From Flavobacteriaceae bacterium UBA4439 (lineage in GTDB: Bacteria > Bacteroidota > Bacteroidia > Flavobacteriales > Flavobacteriaceae), in assembly GCA_002390455.1 (NCBI GenBank), contig DGPN01000047.1:1-64000 (forward strand): DNA of 64,000 bases. The letters run 5' to 3'. How positions within the stretch are numbered: position 1 is the stretch's first letter; each line of letters opens with the position of its first letter. Below are positions 1-7,409 of this stretch, one piece after another. A program made the translations under genes and the position numbers. Below the pieces are notes generated by a model. It saw only the letters and a program-made list of their open reading frames with translations. It was not told the origin of the DNA and searched no databases.

Positions 1-20
1 CGTAATCTTGTCATTAAATT

Positions 21-425
21 TCATATTCGTGTTTTAGAATTAATAAATAAATCGTGGTACGCGTCAATGTACCGTTCCTGACGGGTCAGCTGTTTGCTGA
101 TGTATTGTAATGTTTGTTTTTTGCCTCGTATTGGTTCGATGTTTCCAATGCTATTTTCTCTGATGTTTACAGCAGATGCAATCCTTTTTTTGAGATTTGT
201 ATCTTCAATAGATGCTATTGCTAAATGCATATGATTCATTTTTTCTGCATCACGCTCAACCGAAACATAAACTGCTTTCACATTTCTACGGTTTGCAATT
301 TTTTGACCCCACTTAGCTGCTACCGATGAGGTAATGTATCTGTAGGTGCGAATGAATGTGGTATAATTCCAATCAAACATTCCTGCTATTGCATTTGAGT
401 ACTCTATTACATTATTATATTTCAT
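21..425 (-). CDS. Small HUH-endonuclease / Rep-like protein
   Basis: This encodes about 134 aa from the ATG at 425; a TTG start at 452 would add nine residues. I do not recognise a named family by overall sequence. Numbered from the TTG start, residues 67-80 contain a hydrophobic strand followed by N-H-M-H-L, resembling the metal-binding HUH motif of rolling-circle Rep proteins and relaxases. Residues 117-120 read Y-I-S-K, resembling the catalytic Tyr plus Lys (YxxK) motif that follows it in small Rep proteins. The length is short for an intact Rep, so it may be a minimal Rep, a remnant, or a chance match. It lies on the 3' side of a tRNA-Val gene, where integrated elements commonly sit, and hairpins lie just upstream. 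The gene is real with moderate confidence; its function is inferred. Confidence 0.5.
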   Translation of the reverse strand: MKYNNVIEYSNAIAGMFDWNYTTFIRTYRYITSSVAAKWGQKIANRRNVKAVYVSVERDAEKMNHMHLAIASIEDTNLKKRIASAVNIRENSIGNIEPIRGKKQTLQYISKQLTRQERYIDAYHDLFINSKTRI

Positions 426-460
426 ATTGTTGTAGCGTAAACGACAGCTCAACCTCTGTC

Positions 461-482
461 AAGCCCAGTTTTTATTGGGTTT
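461..482. repeat. Hairpin upstream of the Rep-like gene
   Basis: The arms AAGCCCA (461-467) and TGGGTTT (476-482) pair with one G-T wobble around an 8-base loop. There is no T-run on either side, so it is not a convincing terminator. It lies 9-60 bases upstream of the Rep-like gene, where a nicking-site hairpin would be plausible but is unproven. Confidence 0.4.
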
Positions 483-606
483 CATGAATCCTGTACTTAC
501 TTATCGCTTTCGGTACATTGAAGCCCTATACTATATAAACAATTGAGGAGGTACAATTCGGTCAGATTTTAACATCTTTTTTCCCATCTGTTCTGATGAA
601 ATAGAA

Positions 607-639
607 AACCCAACCCTTTTTTTGGGTTTAGTTTGGGTT
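607..639. repeat. Nested inverted repeat
   Basis: AACCCAA and CCC (607-616) face GGG and TTTGGGTT (624-639) across a run of seven T. Two AACCC units face two GGGTT units, so it can fold into alternative hairpins. It may be an origin or protein-binding structure of the neighbouring element, or part of a decayed terminator. Confidence 0.4.
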
Positions 640-720
640 ATTAGACATGTGTAACATATGTTCGACATATCTTTTCTATGATGCAAAATACTGAAAGAGA
701 AAAGTGAGGAATTTGTAAAA

Positions 721-742
721 AAGTTCAGTAAAAGTTCAGTAA
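721..742. repeat. 11-base tandem duplication
   Basis: The unit AAGTTCAGTAA occurs twice in a row (721-731 and 732-742). It sits immediately beyond the terminator of the tRNA-Val gene, on the side of the Rep-like gene. Confidence 0.7.
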
Positions 743-749
743 GGGAAAC

Positions 750-777
750 AAAAAAAGGCTCACAATCTCTGTGAACC
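750..777 (-). terminator. Rho-independent terminator of tRNA-Val
   Basis: On the minus strand GGTTCAC (777-771) pairs with GTGAGCC (763-757), with one G-T pair and a 7-base loop. Seven T follow (756-750). It begins five bases beyond the tRNA 3' end, so the tRNA appears to be a single-gene transcript. Confidence 0.75.
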
Positions 778-781
778 CTTG

Positions 782-856
782 TGGGTGTTGAGGGATTCGA
801 ACCCCCGACTTCTACCCTGTCAAGGTAGCGCTCTAAACCAACTGAGCTAAACACCC
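782..856 (-). tRNA. tRNA-Val (anticodon GAC)
   Basis: The 75-base cloverleaf is complete. The acceptor stem GGGTGTT/AACACCC is followed by discriminator A. The D stem is GCTC/GAGC, the anticodon stem CTACC/GGTAG has loop TTGACAG, and the T arm carries TTCGAAT. Anticodon GAC reads the valine codons GUC/GUU. CCA is not encoded. A terminator follows at 750-777. The 3' end faces the Rep-like gene, which makes this tRNA a candidate integration site. Confidence 0.95.
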
Positions 857-1136
857 TATGGGGCGTAAAATTAAGCAATCAATAAAGAGTACCAAAATAA
901 ATAGCTTTACTTGTTTGTATAAAGTTTGACCATTTTAGCAAATGTGAATTATTCCCCAATATCAATGAAAGGTTAGATAATTCTTATCAAATTGAGTGAA
1001 AATGATTTTTTTGTGATATTAAATTTATATAAATAAGCAATTCTTTGCGAATTTATCAATTTCGATCTTTGTGATTAAAGATTTGAAAAAATCCAGACAA
1101 ATATTTTATGTAAGTCATAAAAACAATTCTGTGAAG

Positions 1137-1144
1137 TAATTTTG
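1137..1144 (+). promoter_or_regulatory. Possible -7 box of a small RNA
   Basis: TAATTTTG matches the Bacteroidota -7 consensus TAnnTTTG exactly. No TTTG was found 19-21 bases upstream, so this is only half a promoter. Its value comes from the gene-less terminator about 120 bases downstream. Confidence 0.3.
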
Positions 1145-1149
1145 TGTAG

Positions 1150-1296
1150 GCTGGTTAAAAAAAGCATTATACTTTTACACCATAATTAAGTTATTCTTTT
1201 ACACAAGATTTCATACTTAGTTTAGTTAATTTAATTGTTTGGTTTTTTTATTATTTCGTGAATTGGGCGGGTTTCTTCAATCCGCCCAATTTTTTT
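1150..1296 (+). ncRNA. Candidate small non-coding RNA
   Basis: This is inferred from a -7-like box at 1137-1144 and a strong terminator at 1261-1296 with no open frame between them. The 5' end is a guess from the box. The interior has a possible GTGTA/TACAC pairing (1144-1148 with 1176-1180) and a repeated CTTTTACAC. I do not recognise 6S RNA, tmRNA, RNase P or SRP RNA in it. It could instead be a trailer or a decayed gene. Confidence 0.25.
1261..1296 (+). terminator. Strong rho-independent terminator without an upstream gene
   Basis: AATTGGGCGG (1261-1270) pairs perfectly with CCGCCCAATT (1282-1291) around an 11-base loop and runs into a T-tract ending at 1296. The minus strand has no T-run after the stem, so it acts only on plus-strand transcription. 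No plus-strand gene lies before it in the window. Confidence 0.85.
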
Positions 1297-1344
1297 ATTC
1301 ATTTACAGACTAATAATTACCTTTAATGTTCAACCAACAAGAAA

Positions 1345-1617
1345 ATGAGGAATAAAATTTTAATTCTAACTGTATTTTTCTCTCTATTCCTTTTGATCTA
1401 TGTCATTCGAACAGATGATATTATCAAAGATGCAGATGCTTGTCTGTGTACTGAAATTCTTAGTAATGATAGTTTTCTTGACAATAAAAATAAAATGCCA
1501 TCAGTAAAAAATTGTATTGACACATTCGAAGATTTTGAAAATGCTCACCTCAAGTGCATAAAATCTTTTAAATTCGATCACCCTCAAATAAAAAAGGATT
1601 CTTTAAAATCGATATGA
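1345..1617 (+). CDS. Small secreted or membrane-anchored hypothetical protein
   Basis: This is a 90-aa protein that I do not recognise. Residues 4-22 form a hydrophobic segment after a short basic N-terminus, so it is either a signal peptide or a membrane anchor. The rest is hydrophilic and has four Cys, including a closely spaced CLC pair at about residues 33-35, which suggests disulfides or metal binding outside the cytoplasm. It follows the strong terminator at 1261-1296, so it must have its own promoter. The next gene starts about 150 bases on. Confidence 0.5.
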   Translation: MRNKILILTVFFSLFLLIYVIRTDDIIKDADACLCTEILSNDSFLDNKNKMPSVKNCIDTFEDFENAHLKCIKSFKFDHPQIKKDSLKSI

Positions 1618-1769
1618 ATTAGTTATTTGGTTTTTATATTTTAGAGCATTAGAGACCCAAAAATCGATTGTTGAACCAATAAGATTAAAATCATTCCAAA
1701 CCACACAGGTGTAATGATTGTTTTGATCATCAAAGGTTATGAGATTCTAAATCATTTAAAAATAAATCC

Positions 1770-1979
1770 ATGAAAGAAAAAATAAAAAAATTTAGATTTT
1801 TACTACTATTGATTCCCTTGGGAATAGTCATACGATTTGTCGATCAGAAAGTAACTCAAGACGGTTTTTTATCTACCAATACCATTTCAGATCATTACCT
1901 TTTTATTACGGGCTTGGTGGTCATCGTAATTGGATTATTGGCCGCCATCCTTTATTATGATAAACAATCCAATTCTTAA
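1770..1979 (+). CDS. Small two-helix membrane protein
   Basis: This 69-aa protein has hydrophobic segments at about residues 9-24 and 44-63 and charged ends. I recognise no family. It ends nine bases before the flavin-reductase-like gene, so the two are probably co-transcribed. A perfect 6+1+6 palindrome (TTTGATCATCAAA, 1722-1734) lies about 35 bases upstream and could be an operator, but such palindromes are expected by chance in DNA this AT-rich. Confidence 0.6.
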   Translation: MKEKIKKFRFLLLLIPLGIVIRFVDQKVTQDGFLSTNTISDHYLFITGLVVIVIGLLAAILYYDKQSNS

Positions 1980-1988
1980 ACAACAATA

Positions 1989-2621
1989 ATGCAACATTTC
2001 AATACCGATGACATTCATGGATTCTCAAAACTATACCGTCTCAACCTGATCAACAGCATTACGGGCTACAAGTCCGCCAATATGATCGGTACAAAATCCG
2101 ACTCTGGCGACGAAAATGTTGCCATCTTCAGCTCCATCACCCACTTGGGTAGCAATCCTGCATTGCTACACTTTACTTTGCGTCCCAATACTGTTCCTCG
2201 AGACACATACAAAAACATCAAAGAAAACAAAGTCTTTACCGTAAACCACGTCTCTTTGGGTCAAATTGAACAAGCCCATCACACCAGTGCTAAATACGAT
2301 GAAAATATTTCGGAATTTGATCAAACTCAATTGGAATCTGAGTATCGATTGGATTGGTATGCTCCATTTGTAAAAGGTTCTCCCGTTGGTTTGGGATGTA
2401 GGTATCTGAATGAATACGAAATCAAAGAAAACGGTTGTGTATTGATCATAGCTGCCATAGAACATGTTTTTGTTAAGGATCATCTTCTGCAAGAGGATGG
2501 TTGGGTCAAGTTAGAATCCGGAGAAGTTGTTGCCATCAACGGGCTTGATGGGTATGCCCTCCCTCAATTACAAAAAAGACTGGAATATGCTCGACCCAAT
2601 AAAATCGTTAAAAAACCATAA
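1989..2621 (+). CDS. Flavin reductase-like (FMN-binding split barrel) family protein
   Basis: This 210-aa protein resembles the flavin-reductase-like group common in Bacteroidota. Residues about 20-120 have the expected split-barrel pattern, including a stretch around residues 44-70 (alternating hydrophobic strands, then a region rich in S, N and P) and an FTVNHVS-like strand near residue 88. Such proteins bind FMN and may pass electrons from NAD(P)H to flavin; the specific partner is unknown. It starts nine bases after the small membrane protein and ends eight bases before the O-methyltransferase, so the three genes look like one operon. Confidence 0.75.
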   Translation: MQHFNTDDIHGFSKLYRLNLINSITGYKSANMIGTKSDSGDENVAIFSSITHLGSNPALLHFTLRPNTVPRDTYKNIKENKVFTVNHVSLGQIEQAHHTSAKYDENISEFDQTQLESEYRLDWYAPFVKGSPVGLGCRYLNEYEIKENGCVLIIAAIEHVFVKDHLLQEDGWVKLESGEVVAINGLDGYALPQLQKRLEYARPNKIVKKP

Positions 2622-2629
2622 AGTTTGCG

Positions 2630-3274
2630 ATGGATTTTATCAATGATGACATCATGCAATATGCAGAAAGCCACTCCCAAGAGGAATCGGAGCTGCTGAA
2701 AGAACTCCAAAGAGAAACCCATCAAAAAGTATTGCAGCCAAGGATGATTAGTGGTCATTTACAAGGCCGTTTTTTGAGTATGATTTCCCAATTGATTCGC
2801 CCTGAAAAAATACTTGAGGTAGGAACTTATACCGGCTATGCTACTCTTTGTTTGGCCGAGGGTTTGAAAAAAAATGGAGCCATCCACACCATTGAAATCA
2901 ACGAGGAATTGTTTGATTTTCAAAAAAAGTATTTTAATAAGAGTAATCACAAAAATCAAATCTTTAGTCACCAAGGCGACGCGAAAAAAATCATTCCAGA
3001 GCTTGATTTAAATTTTGATTTGGTCTTTATCGATGCCGACAAGTCCAACTACAGTCACTATTTTGATTTGATCCTACCCAAGTTAAATAAGGGAGGAGTC
3101 ATTATTGCGGACAATGTACTCTGGAGTGGAAAAGTACTCCATAACGATATTCCCGAAAAGGACAGCGAAACTTTGGGGCTGAAAGATTTTAACGATAAAG
3201 TAAAAGCTGATAAAGCAATAGAAACTTTGTTACTCCCCATCAGAGACGGTCTGATGATATGTCGAAAAATCTAA
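2630..3274 (+). CDS. O-methyltransferase (caffeoyl-CoA OMT-like, SAM-dependent)
   Basis: At 214 aa it has the usual length for this cation-dependent O-methyltransferase family. The SAM-binding motif EVGTYTGYAT lies at residues 63-72. The probable metal ligands are D135 (FIDADK) and D161-N162 (ADNVLW). The family transfers a methyl group from S-adenosylmethionine to hydroxyls of small molecules; the substrate here is unknown. It is the last gene of the 1770-3274 group, and its stop overlaps the converging tatA stop by four bases. Confidence 0.85.
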   Translation: MDFINDDIMQYAESHSQEESELLKELQRETHQKVLQPRMISGHLQGRFLSMISQLIRPEKILEVGTYTGYATLCLAEGLKKNGAIHTIEINEELFDFQKKYFNKSNHKNQIFSHQGDAKKIIPELDLNFDLVFIDADKSNYSHYFDLILPKLNKGGVIIADNVLWSGKVLHNDIPEKDSETLGLKDFNDKVKADKAIETLLLPIRDGLMICRKI

Positions 3275-3543
3275 AGGTCTCTTTTGATTGAATCGGTCAA
3301 TTCATCAAAATCTTCCTTGACCTTATCTACTTGGTTTTTCAATTCTTTGCCCATCCCGCCCGCAGGATTTTTAGTGTGAACAGATTTTTGAATTTCCGAT
3401 TTAATTTCGTTAGTAGCATTCCTTACCTGATTTACCCCTTTGGCGAGTGATTTGGCAATAGAAGGAATCTTGTCGGCCCCAAAGATAAGCAGCACGATAA
3501 AGAAAATAAATACGATCTCGGCACCGCTGATAAAAAGATACAT
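3271..3543 (-). CDS. tatA: Twin-arginine translocase subunit TatA/TatE family
   Basis: This 90-aa protein has the typical TatA plan. It has a short outer N-terminus, one membrane helix (about residues 5-20), the FG hinge in IFGADKIP, an amphipathic helix rich in K and A, and a polar tail. TatA oligomers form the pore for folded Tat substrates in the inner membrane. TatA and TatB are hard to separate by sequence in this phylum. No tatC is in the window. It stands alone, converging on the O-methyltransferase. Confidence 0.85.
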   Translation of the reverse strand: MYLFISGAEIVFIFFIVLLIFGADKIPSIAKSLAKGVNQVRNATNEIKSEIQKSVHTKNPAGGMGKELKNQVDKVKEDFDELTDSIKRDL

Positions 3544-3633
3544 GAACTATTTTTTTAACAAAGATATAAAATGGTGAACAACCTAGACCTTAAGAAAACT
3601 CAAAATGAAATGATGTTATAAATAAAAAGACTT

Positions 3634-5940
3634 TTAGTTTTTCATCTTGGCTTTAAATTGATCAAATTCTGAGATTTCCTCGGTTTTGGGCCAACTGTTG
3701 TTTGACAGGTCAATATCGGCCGTTTCTTGATCGGCATCTACCTCAATACCGATAATTTCTTTATCTGTAGCGACTACTTTTTTGATTTCATTGTCATTTT
3801 TTCGCCATACCTGCACTGGATACCTAACACGTTCTGAACTACCATCAGCATAGGTATAATCAACGATCAGCGGCATCACCAAACCTCCAGGTTTTTCGAA
3901 TGTAATCTCATAAAAGTTTTTGGGAATTTTGATCACAGCATTCTTTTCACTGACGTTTTCCTCCATATGAGATTTTAGGGCCTGGGAATGATCTACAGGG
4001 CTTCCAGATCTGTACTCCGACTTGAAATCTTCGTTATCCTCTACCATTGTAAAAACCACAGGGGGTAAATCGGCCTGTGTCATACCATAATTTTTAAGCA
4101 TTTCTAAAACCTCTTTACTGGGTTCATTGGAAACAAAAAACTGTTTGACCTCCTTGACTCCAATATCTACAAAGTCTGTAGTGTAAAACCAACCTCTCCA
4201 AAACCAATCTAAATCAACTGCAGAAGCGTCCTCCATGGTTCTGAAAAAATCTGCGGGTGTTGGGTGCTTGAACATCCACCTTTGGGAATACGTTTTAAAG
4301 GCATGATCGAATAAATCCCTCCCCATAACTGTTTCCCTCAAAATATTGAGGGCCGTAGCAGGTTTTCCATATGCATTGGGCCCCAACTGATAAACATTTT
4401 CGGGGTTGGACATGATGGGGGCGATAAAGCTCTGATCCCCTGACATATAATTTACAATTTTCATGGGTTCTCCCCTTCTGGAAGGATATTTATCCAAGCC
4501 CTCTATGGCAGTGGGATGGGTTTTACCAAACTCCTGCTCTGCGAGATACTGCATAAAAGTATCTAGCCCTTCGTCCATCCAACCCCATTGCCTTTCGTCA
4601 GAATTGACGATCATTGGAAAAAAATTATGTCCAATTTCGTGGATGATGACACTGATCATTCCGAATTTTACGGAATCTGAGTAGGATCCGTCCTCATCGG
4701 GTCGTCCGTAATTCCAACATATCATCGGATACTCCATTCCTTGGTTCTTAGCATGAACCGATACGGCCTTAGGATAGGGGTAATCAAAGGTGTGATGGGA
4801 ATAGGTTTTTAGGGTTTGAACAACGGCTTTGGTGGAATACTCCTCCCAAAGGGGGTTTCCTTCTTTTGGATAGAGGGACACCGCCATGACATTCTTTCCT
4901 CCCAATTTTACAGCCATCATCTCCCAAATGAATTTTCGAGAACTTGCAAAACCAAAGTCCCTAACATTTTCGGCTTTGAATTCCCAGGTTTTTTTCTTTT
5001 TAGAAATACTTTTTTCTCTTTCTATGGCTTCCTCCTCCGTGACAATGATTACGGGTTTGTCGAAAGAAGTTTGTGCTTGTCGATACCTTTTGAGTTCCTC
5101 ACGTGAGAGGACATCTTTTGGGTTTTGCAACTGACCGGTAGCCTCGACCACATGATCGGCTGGAACGGTCAATCTTACGGTATAATCCCCAAAATTGAGT
5201 GCAAACTCTCCATTGCCCCAAAACTGGTGATTCTGCCAACCCTCTACATCGTTGTAAACGGCCAATCTGGGAAAGAACTGTGCGATTACGTATGCGCGGT
5301 TACCATCCTTAGGAAAATACTCATATCCTGATCGGGCACGATTTTCGATATGATTGTTGACATTATACCACCATTTGATTGAAAATTTAAATTGATCTCC
5401 ACTTTTCAGAGGCTGGGGTAAGTCCACTCGCATCATGGTCATATTGATGGTGTGTTTTAGAGGGATTCCATTTTCATCCTTAACCCAATCTATATTAAAC
5501 CCACCATCAAAAGGTTCTTTAAAATATGAATTAACAAAGGTTTCGACGCGAAGAATGGGTTCGGCACCCTCACCGTTTTTTTCCAAAGCTGGTGCATCCT
5601 TTTTACGGATATTTTGATCCAATTGAACCCACAAATAGCTCAAGTCGTCTGGAGAATTGTTGGTGTAGGTAATTTCTTCCTCACCATATATTTTTTTGTT
5701 CTCGTCATCCAATTCTATGTCCATAACGTAGTCCACCTTTTGCTGGTAATAGTCTCTACCTGGTGCTCCAGAGGCTGTCCTGTAGCTATTGGGGGTGGCC
5801 AACTCATCTTTTAGTTGTTTGAACTTATTGTTATTGGAATGGCCAACAGTGGGCAGGGAGTCACTCTGGGCATGAGCATCCAAAGAAAACTGCAAAAACA
5901 AAAAAGAAAAGAGAAGAAGTTTTAGTTTGATGATTTTCAT
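3634..5940 (-). CDS. M1 family zinc metallopeptidase (aminopeptidase N-like), secreted
   Basis: This is a 768-aa protein. Residues 1-24 are a signal peptide (hydrophobic core, cleavage after AHA or AQ). The substrate-recognition motif GMEYP is at 401-405. The zinc site HEIGH is at 434-438, followed after 18 residues by E457, which is the complete HExxH-X18-E signature of M1. It should remove N-terminal residues from peptides in the periplasm or outside the cell. The roughly 190 residues after the catalytic domain probably form a C-terminal beta domain; no T9SS sorting domain is seen. It is the last gene of a three-gene operon, 50 bases after the DUF6702-like gene. Confidence 0.92.
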   Translation of the reverse strand: MKIIKLKLLLFSFLFLQFSLDAHAQSDSLPTVGHSNNNKFKQLKDELATPNSYRTASGAPGRDYYQQKVDYVMDIELDDENKKIYGEEEITYTNNSPDDLSYLWVQLDQNIRKKDAPALEKNGEGAEPILRVETFVNSYFKEPFDGGFNIDWVKDENGIPLKHTINMTMMRVDLPQPLKSGDQFKFSIKWWYNVNNHIENRARSGYEYFPKDGNRAYVIAQFFPRLAVYNDVEGWQNHQFWGNGEFALNFGDYTVRLTVPADHVVEATGQLQNPKDVLSREELKRYRQAQTSFDKPVIIVTEEEAIEREKSISKKKKTWEFKAENVRDFGFASSRKFIWEMMAVKLGGKNVMAVSLYPKEGNPLWEEYSTKAVVQTLKTYSHHTFDYPYPKAVSVHAKNQGMEYPMICWNYGRPDEDGSYSDSVKFGMISVIIHEIGHNFFPMIVNSDERQWGWMDEGLDTFMQYLAEQEFGKTHPTAIEGLDKYPSRRGEPMKIVNYMSGDQSFIAPIMSNPENVYQLGPNAYGKPATALNILRETVMGRDLFDHAFKTYSQRWMFKHPTPADFFRTMEDASAVDLDWFWRGWFYTTDFVDIGVKEVKQFFVSNEPSKEVLEMLKNYGMTQADLPPVVFTMVEDNEDFKSEYRSGSPVDHSQALKSHMEENVSEKNAVIKIPKNFYEITFEKPGGLVMPLIVDYTYADGSSERVRYPVQVWRKNDNEIKKVVATDKEIIGIEVDADQETADIDLSNNSWPKTEEISEFDQFKAKMKN

Positions 5941-5990
5941 AAGATCGGTTTTTAAGTTGGGAATTTTATTGCAATTTATGATTTAATCTT

Positions 5991-6503
5991 TTAATTATTC
6001 AAATTCAAAAAGTCCTTTGGAATTTCGAAAACGGATTTGGAGGAAACCGCCAAAAAACTTTTTCGTTTGGAATCGAGTTTGAGGTGAATGATGTTTTTTT
6101 GATCTGGAAGATAATCAAAGAAAATGGTGTTTTCAATACTCAATGGAGGCGCAATAGAATCCAATTGAAGTTCCATATAGGCCACCAAAACATCACTTTT
6201 GTAAACTTTACCTAAGAAATCAAAATCCATGATTTTACCATGGGCCATAAATGTGATATTTTTTCGGAAGTATTCTTCTACCAAACTGTCTATTTCTCCT
6301 TGGTCAACCTCTGGTGACAATCGGGTTTTATCATTTCCATTTTGTCGAAGAACTGCCTCAAAATCGTCAAGGAAAACCTGTGTGGTGATTTGTAGCGATT
6401 TTTCGTCAGGCACAAACCTAACCGAAGTGGTAGAAACATAAAAATTGTGGAAGGAAACCGCTGTGAAAAGACAGTAAAAAAAACCTAAAACCAACTTGGT
6501 CAT
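5991..6503 (-). CDS. Exported DUF6702-like protein
   Basis: This 170-aa protein starts with a hydrophobic segment (residues 4-18) consistent with a signal peptide or anchor. The remainder alternates short strands. Its size and position before an M1 peptidase match a family of unknown function in Flavobacteriia that I believe is DUF6702. Its start overlaps the stop of the upstream gene by four bases (ATGA), so translation is coupled. A role with the M1 peptidase is suggested only by the conserved neighbourhood. Confidence 0.7.
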   Translation of the reverse strand: MTKLVLGFFYCLFTAVSFHNFYVSTTSVRFVPDEKSLQITTQVFLDDFEAVLRQNGNDKTRLSPEVDQGEIDSLVEEYFRKNITFMAHGKIMDFDFLGKVYKSDVLVAYMELQLDSIAPPLSIENTIFFDYLPDQKNIIHLKLDSKRKSFLAVSSKSVFEIPKDFLNLNN

Positions 6504-7228
6504 TTTGCATTTAATTTATCACGATAGATTTGGCTTTCAGAAATCAAATAGTCAATCAACTGAAATTGCTGACCTGTTTTGAGTAACTTTTTGGAGGGTA
6601 AACTTTTGTCAATATGTTCCAAAAAACCAATGACTTGATCGTTTTTCAGGGAGAGGTCGTTAATAAAAAAATCATCGCTAAAGACATAAGTCAGAATTTC
6701 ACTGGGTTTTAATTTTTGTTTTTCTTCCTCTGTTTTGTTGCCGACCGCTTTGGCGATCAATTTTGCTATGTTAATAATGTTTAGGCCGTTTCGCAGTTGT
6801 CCTTGAGTAACGATGGTATTCTCCAGTTCTGTAGATTTGTCTCTATTGTAGTCAAAGCCTTTAAATTCTTCTTCCTTGAGGTCGAGAAACTTTTCGGTGT
6901 TTTCTGGGGTGACCACTACCTCTTCAAGTGCATTTATTTTTTCATTGACCGTAATGATCAATCTATTTTTTTTTAAAATTTCAGGGGTTATTTTCACAGT
7001 TCTGATCAGGTATTGAACAGAGGAAAAAACGACCTCATCGCCCAAAGCTACCTCAATCTCGAATCCTCCTTCTCCATCAGTAATGGTGTTGAGTTGGGCG
7101 GTATTGTTTACCACATTGGCGGCTACCACATTGCGGTTGCGATAGATCAACTGTCCCTTAATCAGTTTTCGCTGTTGACCCAAAAGCATTATGGGCAGTA
7201 GAAAAAAAAGTAAGTGGATTTTTTTCAT
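6500..7228 (-). CDS. Carboxypeptidase-like regulatory domain protein, secreted
   Basis: This 242-aa protein has a signal peptide at residues 1-18 (MKKIHLLFF...LLGQQ). A CarboxypepD_reg-like beta-sandwich (about residues 20-105) begins KGQLIYRNRNVVAANVV, the usual opening of such domains at the N-termini of TonB-dependent receptors. No receptor barrel follows; the rest is a charged, helical stretch of unknown role. It is the first gene of the operon with the DUF6702-like protein and the M1 peptidase. A TATCTTTA box lies only four bases before its ATG. Confidence 0.8.
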   Translation of the reverse strand: MKKIHLLFFLLPIMLLGQQRKLIKGQLIYRNRNVVAANVVNNTAQLNTITDGEGGFEIEVALGDEVVFSSVQYLIRTVKITPEILKKNRLIITVNEKINALEEVVVTPENTEKFLDLKEEEFKGFDYNRDKSTELENTIVTQGQLRNGLNIINIAKLIAKAVGNKTEEEKQKLKPSEILTYVFSDDFFINDLSLKNDQVIGFLEHIDKSLPSKKLLKTGQQFQLIDYLISESQIYRDKLNAK

Positions 7229-7232
7229 TCTT

Positions 7233-7240
7233 TAAAGATA
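7233..7240 (-). promoter_or_regulatory. Possible -7 box of the M1 peptidase operon
   Basis: On the minus strand TATCTTTA matches TAnnTTTG at seven of eight positions. It ends four bases before the ATG at 7228, which would put the transcription start at or next to the start codon. A TTTG at 7256-7259 gives a spacer of only 15, shorter than usual. Confidence 0.3.
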
Positions 7241-7409
7241 ACAAGCTAATTTATTCAAATGATCATAAATAGCGTTAAAATTAGGCATCGATGACTTTAC
7301 CTTTTTTAGACTCCAAGAAAATGATGTAATTTTATATTGATTCTGAGTGTGGAAATCAAAAATTCACCCTTCTGAAGTAACGCCTTAATAGATCAATAGT
7401 TTATTGATT

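Larger units (their letters stand above)
453..749. other. Non-coding stretch between Rep-like gene and tRNA-Val
   Basis: No convincing gene is seen on either strand in these roughly 300 bases. They contain the hairpin at 461-482, a nested inverted repeat at 607-639 and an 11-base tandem duplication at 721-742. If an element integrated at the tRNA, this stretch would be its end. Confidence 0.5.
857..1344. other. Long non-coding stretch ending in an orphan terminator
   Basis: About 490 AT-rich bases with no credible reading frame. The minus strand must hold the tRNA-Val promoter, which I could not place. On the plus strand there is an exact TAnnTTTG box at 1137-1144, two copies of CTTTTACAC (1172-1180 and 1196-1204) and a strong terminator at 1261-1296. 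Confidence 0.6.

Noticed and set aside
531..878. 115-aa minus-strand open frame across the tRNA
   Set aside because: It reads straight through the tRNA-Val gene and its terminator; the part SSVGLERYLDRVEVGGSNPS is a translated tRNA, a well-known false gene.
1722..1734. Palindrome TTTGATCATCAAA as an operator
   Set aside because: A 6+1+6 palindrome is expected several times by chance in 64 kb of AT-rich DNA, and no regulator or second copy supports it.
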